Shown here: piece by piece, positions 1-4,874 of the stretch
How positions within the stretch are numbered: the first letter of the stretch is position 1
Layout of the letters: every line of letters begins with the position of its first letter
Source of the DNA: Methylococcaceae bacterium
GTDB taxonomy: Bacteria; Pseudomonadota; Gammaproteobacteria; Methylococcales; Methylomonadaceae
Direction: 5' to 3'
Length of the DNA stretch: 6,645 nt
Assembly (NCBI GenBank): GCA_947505055.1
Contig: CANNLO010000270.1
Coordinates: 1-6,645, forward strand
Translations under genes and position numbers: made by a program
Notes under the pieces: generated by a model
What the model was told of the DNA's origin: nothing
What the model saw: the letters and a program-made list of their open reading frames with translations, nothing else
The model's database searches: none

Positions 1-1944
1 CATTCGCCTGTGGGCTTTATTCTCCTTGATAGGGATGGACTGATTTCGGAAGCAAATCTAACTGCCACTAACTTGTTCGTCGTTGACAGGCAGTATTTGA
101 TAACTCGTCGTTTCGCAAGCTTGGTTTCGCCTCAGGACTGCGATAAATGGTATCTTTTTTCCAAAAAAATAAATAAAAGTTACCAGCGTATGACTATCGA
201 ATTGACACTTAAAAGCTTTGACAATCGGGAATTTCCTGTGCTGTTAAGCTGTTTGTCCATAAAGTCAATTTTTAGTATTACAATTATTGACACCGCTATT
301 CTTAAGCAGGAAGAGGTCATTCGCTCCTTGGAGGTGAAGAGTTTAAATCTCTCCCATGTAAGTAAAATTACTCAAGCTCAAGAAAAATCGCTGAATTTTC
401 TTCGTGATATTATTCAAGTAGATCGAAAAGAGATGGAGACAATACGCATTGATTCATTGTCACGACTTCAGGATATTTCAAGTTCTGTGCCTGGTGTTAT
501 CTATCAATTTCGCTTGCTTGCTGATGGCACATCGAGCTTTCCTTATGCCAGTTCGGCATTATTTGATATATTTCGGCTCAGTCCCGCGCAAGTTCAGCAT
601 GATGCCAGCCAATGGTTTGCACTAGTTCACGAGGATGATTTAGAGGATTTGTTAACTTCGACTCAAAATTCAGCCAAAGACTTAACCCTTTGGCAACATG
701 ATTTTCGGATAAAATTTGATGATGGGGTTGAGCGCTGGGTATCAGGCAATTCATTGCCACAGTTAGAGTATGATGGATCGGTTCTTTGGAATGGCTTTAT
801 GACCGATATTTCTGAACGCAAGCAATCTGATTTAGATCTTGAAGATAGCCAAATGCGATGGAAGTTTGCCGTTGAAGGTTCTGGTGATGGTTTGTGGGAC
901 TATAACATCAAGACCAATAAAATGTTATATGCCAGTTGTTGGAATAAAATGTTGGGCTACACGGAAAAAGAGGGTTTTGCCGCAAAACTTAATTGGTTCC
1001 CCCTTATTCATTCCGAGGATAAATTATCCTTCAACACAGCCAAAGACGCTTACCTAAACGGTAATTCAGACAATTTTCAAACTGAATACCGTTTGCAATG
1101 TAAAGATGATAGTTATAAATGGATCCTGGCTCGAGGAATCGTTATCAGTTCTAGCGAGGATGGCTCACCTTTAAGGATGATAGGCACGCATTCCGATATT
1201 ACAGCTCGAAAATATCAGGAACAGCAAAATAAAGAACATCTGGATCAACTGGCCCATGTTACCCGGCTTGGGTTAATGGGGGAAATGGCTTCAGGTCTGG
1301 CGCATGAAGTTAATCAACCGCTATCGGCAATAACCACTTATTCACAAGTGATTGTCAACCTGACTAAATCAGCCAATATGGATGTTGTCAAGCTAGCTGA
1401 AATAGCGGGTAAAACCAAGCAACAAGCTTTGCGGGCGGGTGAAATAATTCATCGTATGAAAGACTTTTGTAAATCAAAAGCTCAAAAGCGTTCAGATGTA
1501 GACATTAATAACTTGGTGTATGATTGTGTAAATTTATGTAACGATGTTGTTAAACAAAATAATATAAATGTATTGCTTGAACTGGAAAATGATCTGCCGC
1601 AAATTAATGTCGATCATATTCAAATTGAACAGGTTCTTATCAATCTGCTTCGTAATGGAATTGATGCTATTAACAGCAATCCTGAGAAAAGGCAGGGCAA
1701 GATAATTATCCAAAGTAAACTGACTGATAATCATGAAATTCAAATTCGTGTAAAGGATAATGGAACAGGCATTGATAAAGTTCAGCAAGAAAAAGTATTG
1801 ATGCCTTTTCACACCACTAAACAAGATGGCATGGGCATGGGGTTGTCGATCAGTAGATCATTAATAGAAGCTCATAAGGGTACTTTGTATTTTAATAGTG
1901 CCTTTGGTAAAGGCAGTACCTTTTATTTCACTTTGCCAATCTAA
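1..1944 (+). CDS. PAS-domain sensor histidine kinase, 5' end cut by window edge
   Basis: This is probably a cytosolic or signal-input histidine kinase that autophosphorylates and passes phosphate to a response regulator. Residues are numbered from the GTG at 10. The frame is open from base 1 and begins mid-PAS (SPVGFILLDRDG), so that GTG is almost certainly not the start. Domains in order: a partial PAS (about 1-95), a charged helical linker (about 98-150), a second PAS ending in a PAC-like DISER (about 154-272), a third PAS (about 282-401, ending SDITARK), a HisKA dimerisation domain and a C-terminal ATPase domain. The H-box GLAHEVNQPL places the phospho-accepting histidine at 432, as in FixL/DctB/TtrS-like kinases. 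The N-box (538-554, Asn545 and Asn549), G1 box DNGTGI (583-588), F-box MPFHTT and G2 box GMGMGLS (607-613) are all intact, so the core looks active. No membrane segment or receiver domain is visible here; upstream sequence could contain either. The ligand cannot be told. Confidence 0.93.
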   Translation, partial: HSPVGFILLDRDGLISEANLTATNLFVVDRQYLITRRFASLVSPQDCDKWYLFSKKINKSYQRMTIELTLKSFDNREFPVLLSCLSIKSIFSITIIDTAILKQEEVIRSLEVKSLNLSHVSKITQAQEKSLNFLRDIIQVDRKEMETIRIDSLSRLQDISSSVPGVIYQFRLLADGTSSFPYASSALFDIFRLSPAQVQHDASQWFALVHEDDLEDLLTSTQNSAKDLTLWQHDFRIKFDDGVERWVSGNSLPQLEYDGSVLWNGFMTDISERKQSDLDLEDSQMRWKFAVEGSGDGLWDYNIKTNKMLYASCWNKMLGYTEKEGFAAKLNWFPLIHSEDKLSFNTAKDAYLNGNSDNFQTEYRLQCKDDSYKWILARGIVISSSEDGSPLRMIGTHSDITARKYQEQQNKEHLDQLAHVTRLGLMGEMASGLAHEVNQPLSAITTYSQVIVNLTKSANMDVVKLAEIAGKTKQQALRAGEIIHRMKDFCKSKAQKRSDVDINNLVYDCVNLCNDVVKQNNINVLLELENDLPQINVDHIQIEQVLINLLRNGIDAINSNPEKRQGKIIIQSKLTDNHEIQIRVKDNGTGIDKVQQEKVLMPFHTTKQDGMGMGLSISRSLIEAHKGTLYFNSAFGKGSTFYFTLPI

Positions 1945-2036
1945 ATATTTTTTTGTAGTCGTCATTGATTGGCTTTGATTTTAAGGCGGTATTTACAAGT
2001 TAATGTTTAGGCCATAAAAATTAGGTTTATGCTCTG

Positions 2037-2294
2037 TTAAGGCTTTTCATCCTCCATATCAGGGAAATGCTCAAGCACTTCATCCCGTTCCGCTTCCAAC
2101 GCTACCCAGTCGGCTTGTTGGTACATTCTAATATTAGCCTCATCTATATTTTGCTTATCAAAAAAGGTAAAAATTGGTCGAAATGCAGCACGGTACAGGT
2201 AGTTAAGGTATTGCTGCATTTCAGATTCGCCTTTAATTCGACGGTATATTTCACGTATTAAATCGGCATTAGTCACTTTGCTTAAATCGTTCAT
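2037..2294 (-). CDS. Small hypothetical protein (85 aa) downstream of rnt
   Basis: I do not recognise this family. The 85-residue product starts MNDLSKVTNADLIREIYRR and has no signal peptide, membrane segment or cysteine. It reads as mostly helical, with an aromatic middle (YLNYLYRAAFRPIFTFFD, about residues 29-46) and a strongly acidic tail (EAERDEVLEHFPDMEDEKP). It starts 11 bases after the rnt stop on the same strand and has no clear Shine-Dalgarno sequence, so it is probably co-transcribed and translationally coupled with rnt. The protein-like composition and tight spacing argue that it is real; the opposite-strand ORF over it is a shadow. A role near RNase T or RNA processing would be a guess from position only. 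Confidence 0.72.
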   Translation of the reverse strand: MNDLSKVTNADLIREIYRRIKGESEMQQYLNYLYRAAFRPIFTFFDKQNIDEANIRMYQQADWVALEAERDEVLEHFPDMEDEKP

Positions 2295-2305
2295 AATTTA
2301 GTTTT

Positions 2306-2929
2306 TTATAGGTTGTTGTCAGTTAACAGACGCCATTTATTAACGATCATGCAAAACAGTTCGGCGGTTTTTTCAGCGTCATACAGCGCAGCGTGAGCTT
2401 TTGCGTTATCCCATTCCAAACCTGCCGCCTCGGCAATTTTTGAAAGTACAGTTTGCTGGTAGACCAGTCCGCCCAAAGTTGCCGTATCAAAAGTACTGAA
2501 CGGGTGAAAAGGGCTACGTTTTATCTGGGTTCGTTGTATGGCTGCATTTAGAAAGCCAATATCAAAAGCAGGGTTGTGCCCAACCAGAATGGCGCGTGTG
2601 CAATTATTGCGTTTGACAGCGTCTTTGATTGGTTTAAAGAGCATGTTCAGCGCCTCTTTCTCTTCGATAGCCATCCGAAAGGGATGATAAGGATCTATGC
2701 CGTTAAATTTGAGTGCGGATTCGTCAAGTTCCGAATTTTTAAAAGGAACAACATGTGTGGTATAACGCTCAGTAATTACCATATTATTATCACTGTTAAG
2801 TTCAACAATCACCGCTGCAATTTCGAGTAAGGCATTTTTTTTGGGATTAAAGCCGGCTGTTTCTATGTCTATAACTACCGGGAGGAAACCTCGGAAACGT
2901 TTTTCTAAGGGAATTACAGATTTATCCAT
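2306..2929 (-). CDS. rnt: Ribonuclease T (DEDDh 3'-5' exoribonuclease)
   Basis: RNase T trims the 3' ends of tRNA, 5S and 23S rRNA and other stable RNAs in the cytoplasm, acting as a homodimer with two metal ions. The 207-residue product matches the family length (about 215 in E. coli). It has the DEDDh set: Asp21 and Glu23 in VVIDIETAGF, Asp123 in GHNPAFD, His179 and Asp184 in AHAALYDAE. Each is two less than the E. coli numbers I recall (23, 25, 125, 181, 186). PFHPFSTFDT and the FNGIDP loop are also typical of RNase T. The frame is open back to an ATG at 3070, but I chose the ATG at 2927-2929. It gives the family N-terminus (KRFRGFLPVVIDIETAGF), whereas the 47 extra residues resemble nothing in RNase T and would run through the mlaA start. 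No good Shine-Dalgarno precedes the chosen start. The 85-aa gene follows after 11 bases. Confidence 0.95.
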   Translation of the reverse strand: MDKSVIPLEKRFRGFLPVVIDIETAGFNPKKNALLEIAAVIVELNSDNNMVITERYTTHVVPFKNSELDESALKFNGIDPYHPFRMAIEEKEALNMLFKPIKDAVKRNNCTRAILVGHNPAFDIGFLNAAIQRTQIKRSPFHPFSTFDTATLGGLVYQQTVLSKIAEAAGLEWDNAKAHAALYDAEKTAELFCMIVNKWRLLTDNNL

Positions 2930-2944
2930 TTTTAAAGTTGTACC

Positions 2945-2987
2945 AGGAGGTCTTGAAATGAGCCGCTGGAGATCCAGCAATTTTTGA
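2945..2987 (+). promoter_or_regulatory. Short leader-like ORF with strong RBS and a hairpin plus T-run
   Basis: A perfect AGGAGG (2945-2950) sits 7 bases before an ATG at 2958 that opens only nine codons (MSRWRSSNF, stop TGA 2985-2987). Inside it lies the perfect inverted repeat GCTGGA-GA-TCCAGC (2965-2978), followed at once by AATTTTT (2979-2985). This looks like a small attenuator or intrinsic terminator on the plus strand. The mlaA remnant begins 56 bases downstream. It could be a leader peptide, the remains of a gene whose body was lost, or a chance match. On the minus strand the same bases lie just upstream of rnt and would fall in its leader. Confidence 0.35.
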
Positions 2988-3043
2988 TATGTTACGCGAA
3001 ATTTTACCTTTAATAAAAATAATAGTTTTATGGGGAAAATGAA

Positions 3044-3300
3044 ATGAATCTTAAAAGATTGATGCCTCAATTTGGCTATCTAGTTTTATTGGCCAGTTTG
3101 GGCGGTTGTGCAACGACCGGAAAAGATCCCCAGGATCCTTTGGAAGGTTGGAATAGAGGAGGTATTCATTCTTTAAAAGCGCCTACTTTCAACAGCGCGA
3201 TTATTTGGTTCATGATGGCAATATCCCAGAAGGAGCTGATTTTTTGGAAAAAGAGGATAGTTTAAAGAAGGAAAATTTGGTTCCTGTTAGGCCGTATTAA
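3044..3300 (+). pseudogene. mlaA: Collapsed mlaA (VacJ) lipoprotein gene: internal deletion plus frameshift
   Basis: MlaA is the outer-membrane lipoprotein that extracts misplaced phospholipid for the Mla retrograde transport pathway; it is normally about 250 residues. The ATG at 3044 follows GGGGA (3032-3036) and opens a signal peptide with lipobox LGGC (Cys22; Ala at +2 would direct it to the outer membrane). The MlaA N-terminal signature DPLEGWNRG follows (residues 31-39). That frame then turns into unrelated sequence and stops at 3263-3265. The MlaA C-terminal signature resumes in another frame from about 3163: YSFFKSAYFQQRDYLVHDG, then a charged tail ending PVRPY with TAA at 3298-3300. 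It aligns by eye with PYIMVREAYFQRHDF of E. coli MlaA. Roughly 165 residues of core are missing, with the junction near 3157-3165. Read as a plain ORF it would be a 73-aa lipoprotein, but the two matching MlaA ends make a deletion remnant far likelier. Confidence 0.82.
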
Positions 3301-3361
3301 AAAAATAGACGAAAGACGAAAGACGAAAGACGAAAGGTGGCGCTTTCGCTTGGTCTTTCGT
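3299..3361 (-). terminator. Probable intrinsic terminator of pyrC
   Basis: Read on the minus strand just past the pyrC stop, the RNA can pair ACGAAAGAC (complement of 3353-3361) with GTCTTTCGT from the heptad array in any of three registers. The array is followed by TATTTTTTT (complement of the seven A at 3299-3305 plus flank). A smaller stem also exists: CGAAAG 3331-3336 with CTTTCG 3343-3348, 6-base loop. Stem plus U-tract is the normal intrinsic terminator design. It would stop pyrC transcription before rnt. On the plus strand the U-tract is missing, so termination of mlaA there is less clear. Confidence 0.6.
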
Positions 3362-3363
3362 TC
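3308..3363. repeat. Heptanucleotide tandem array GACGAAA with inverted right arm
   Basis: Four perfect, contiguous copies of GACGAAA occupy 3308-3335. After a short spacer (GGTGGCG) the right arm (about 3343-3363) holds diverged inverted copies. Read on the minus strand these include AACGAAA and GACCAAG, and GTCTTTCGT at 3353-3361 is the exact complement of nine bases of the array. The right arm reaches the pyrC stop codon at 3364. It fills the gap between the mlaA remnant and pyrC and doubles as the pyrC terminator. It is neither a CRISPR (units too short, no spacers) nor an insertion sequence. Confidence 0.85.
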
Positions 3364-4401
3364 TTAGTCGGTTTTAATTTTCCACGATAATTCTTCATTT
3401 GCCTTAAGTGGTGTAATGCTGAGGTCATTTTCTCCGTAAGTAGACGGAACTTTCCAGGCCGATTTTTCCAGTGTCACTGTGCCTGGATTTCTGGGTAATC
3501 GATAAAAATCCGCACCATAAAAACTGGCGAAACCTTCCAGTTTATCCAGGGCGTCTGCCTGTTCAAAAGCTTCTGTGTAAAATTCTAAAGCTGCGTGAGC
3601 GCTATAACAGCCGGCACAACCGCAAGCGTTTTCTTTTAAGTCTGACAAGTGTGGCGCACTGTCCGTGCCCAAAAAGAATTTTGGATTGCCGCTGGTGGCT
3701 GCTTTAACCAAAGTAATCCGATGCGATTCACGCTTGAGGATCGGTAGGCAGTAATAATGCGGTTTTATGCCACCCGCCAGAATTGCATTACGGTTAAACA
3801 GTAAATGCTGCGGAGTAATGGTTGCGGCAACAGTGTTACCGCAAGCTTGTACAAATTGGGCTGCTTCAGTCGTGGTTATATGTTCGGCCACAATGCGCAA
3901 TTCCGGAAAGTTATCGATAATGTCATTTAGACAGGTGTCGATAAATACCCGTTCGCGGTCAAAAATATCACAAGTATTATCAGCAACCTCACCGTGAATT
4001 AACAAGGGAAGATCGTGTTTTTCCAGTGCCGCTAATAAGGGATAAATTGATTTGATGTCGGCAACACCGGAATCCGAGTTAGTGGTTGCGCCGGCAGGAT
4101 AGAGTTTGAAGGCATGAACGTGTTCAGAGGCGGCGGCCATTTTGATTTCATCCGCGCTAGTAGAACCGGTCAGATACAGCGTCATTAGCGGTATGAAATC
4201 CAGCCCAGCAGGAACCGCTTGCAAGATTTCTTCCCGATATATCAGGGCCTGAGCCACCGTAGTTACTGGCGGCTTGAGGTTGGGCATAATAATGGCGCGA
4301 GCAAATTGTCTTGCCGTATGGGGCATTACCGTTTTTAGAATAGCACCGTTTCTGACATGTAAATGCCAGTCATCTGGCCTTGTGATGGTTATTGTTTTCA
4401 T
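3364..4401 (-). CDS. pyrC: Dihydroorotase, class II (homodimeric, PyrC type)
   Basis: PyrC cyclises N-carbamoyl-L-aspartate to dihydroorotate, the third step of de novo UMP synthesis, in the cytoplasm with a binuclear zinc centre. The 345-residue product matches the class II length (348 in E. coli). Metal ligands are visible and each is three less than E. coli: His13 and His15 in DWHLHVR, Lys99 (the carboxylated lysine) in HAFKLYPAGATTNS, His136 in LLIHGEV, His174 in AEHITT, and Asp247 in GTDSAPH. NLKPPVTT and the Cys-rich CGCAGC (260-265) are also family features. The first ATG (4399-4401) gives the correct N-terminus, MKTITITRPDDWHLHVR, but has no obvious Shine-Dalgarno. It is divergent from the FmdB gene across 105 bases. 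Downstream on the same strand lies rnt, separated by 434 bases containing the probable terminator and the mlaA remnant. Confidence 0.97.
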   Translation of the reverse strand: MKTITITRPDDWHLHVRNGAILKTVMPHTARQFARAIIMPNLKPPVTTVAQALIYREEILQAVPAGLDFIPLMTLYLTGSTSADEIKMAAASEHVHAFKLYPAGATTNSDSGVADIKSIYPLLAALEKHDLPLLIHGEVADNTCDIFDRERVFIDTCLNDIIDNFPELRIVAEHITTTEAAQFVQACGNTVAATITPQHLLFNRNAILAGGIKPHYYCLPILKRESHRITLVKAATSGNPKFFLGTDSAPHLSDLKENACGCAGCYSAHAALEFYTEAFEQADALDKLEGFASFYGADFYRLPRNPGTVTLEKSAWKVPSTYGENDLSITPLKANEELSWKIKTD

Positions 4402-4420
4402 TATTCAAGTTAAATTCTGT

Positions 4421-4441
4421 AAAATAGGTGGTTATTTTATA
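4421..4441 (-). promoter_or_regulatory. Possible pyrC leader element: -10-like box and small hairpin
   Basis: On the minus strand TATAAA (complement of 4436-4441) lies about 35 bases upstream of the pyrC start and would serve as a -10 box, but no good -35 is present at the right distance. Just downstream and partly overlapping is AAAATA-ACCACC-TATTTT (complement of 4421-4438), a perfect 6-base inverted repeat with a 6-base loop. Enterobacterial pyrC is controlled through start-site choice and a leader hairpin. Whether this all-A/T stem does the same is unknown, and it does not cover a visible ribosome-binding site. Confidence 0.25.
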
Positions 4442-4450
4442 GTAAGTGCC

Positions 4451-4478
4451 TTGAAAAATCAGACACAGCATTTATTGT
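4451..4478 (+). promoter_or_regulatory. Candidate sigma-70 promoter for the FmdB gene
   Basis: TTGAAA (4451-4456) and TATTGT (4473-4478) are 16 bases apart; they match the -35 consensus at 5 of 6 and the -10 consensus at 4 of 6 positions. The pair ends 28 bases before the FmdB start codon, leaving room for a short leader with the GGAG ribosome-binding site at 4497-4500. It lies beside the presumed pyrC promoter on the other strand. Confidence 0.4.
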
Positions 4479-4506
4479 AGCTATTTTTTTGTTATCGGAG
4501 TGGTTA

Positions 4507-4764
4507 ATGCCAATATACGAGTACCAATGTCAATCCTGCGGTCATGAGCACGAAGCGTTACAAAAAATCAGCGCCGAGCCGCTCATTACCTGTCCAACTT
4601 GTAGTAAACCGGAATTAATGAAAAAGATTTCTGCGGCTGGATTTCGCTTAAAAGGCACCGGCTGGTATGAAACTGATTTCAAGAGCGGCACCAAAAAGAA
4701 TGTAGCCGGGGAAGCGACAAGCAAAAGTTCTGCAAAGCCAGCCAGCGATAGTAAAAGTCAGTAA
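4507..4764 (+). CDS. FmdB-family zinc-ribbon protein
   Basis: This 85-residue protein belongs to the FmdB/CxxC_CxxC_SSSS putative regulatory family: MPIYEYQCQSCGHEHEALQK, then a second knuckle. The two pairs Cys8/Cys11 and Cys29/Cys32 should bind one zinc. FRLKGTGWYETDF (about residues 46-58) is also characteristic, and the C-terminus is a low-complexity Ser/Lys/Ala tail. The molecular role of the family in proteobacteria is not settled. The frame can be extended to a TTG at 4489, but the GGAG at 4497-4500, six bases before ATG 4507, and the family N-terminus MPIYEY decide the start. It precedes aspS on the same strand by 110 bases, an arrangement I recall as common in beta- and gammaproteobacteria. 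The heptad repeat between them may modulate read-through. Confidence 0.92.
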   Translation: MPIYEYQCQSCGHEHEALQKISAEPLITCPTCSKPELMKKISAAGFRLKGTGWYETDFKSGTKKNVAGEATSKSSAKPASDSKSQ

Positions 4765-4773
4765 TATAAAAAC

Positions 4774-4851
4774 AGGTTCAAGGTTAGAGGTACAAGGTTA
4801 AAGGTGGAAACATATAAATACCTTGAACCTTAAGCCTTGAACCTTTCACCT
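4774..4851. repeat. Heptanucleotide AGGTNNN array with inverted right arm
   Basis: The left arm is five contiguous 7-base units: AGGTTCA, AGGTTAG, AGGTACA, AGGTTAA, AGGTGGA (4774-4808). After an A/T-rich spacer there are five inverted units in strict 7-base phase (4817-4851); on the minus strand they read AGGTGAA, AGGTTCA, AGGCTTA, AGGTTCA, AGGTATT. The longest perfect inverted match is AGGTTCAAGGT (4774-4784) with ACCTTGAACCT (4820-4830), and several other pairings are possible. The spacer contains TATAAA (4813-4818), a possible -10 for aspS, though no good -35 precedes it. No plus-strand U-tract follows. It fills most of the FmdB-aspS gap. Confidence 0.85.
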
Positions 4852-4874
4852 CACTTAATCAACAGGGAAAATTT

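Noticed and set aside
10..12. GTG at 10 as the kinase start codon
   Set aside because: The frame is open from base 1 and the PAS domain is already under way; no ribosome-binding site can be assessed.
1534..1824. Antisense ORF of 96 codons inside the kinase gene
   Set aside because: It overlies conserved ATPase-domain coding sequence; composition is that of a shadow frame.
1906..1954. Terminator of the kinase gene using the seven-T run at 1948-1954
   Set aside because: Only 4-base stems (GGTA/TACC, GGCA/TGCC) precede it, and neither abuts the T-run convincingly.
2930..3070. Upstream extension of rnt to the ATG at 3070 (47 extra residues)
   Set aside because: The extra residues match nothing in RNase T, overlap the mlaA start on the other strand and push the protein well beyond family length.
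3308..3335. CRISPR-like repeat
   Set aside because: The 7-base units are contiguous with no spacers, and no cas genes are present.
4489..4506. TTG start six codons upstream for the FmdB protein
   Set aside because: It would begin before the ribosome-binding site at 4497-4500, and the family N-terminus MPIYEY begins at ATG 4507.
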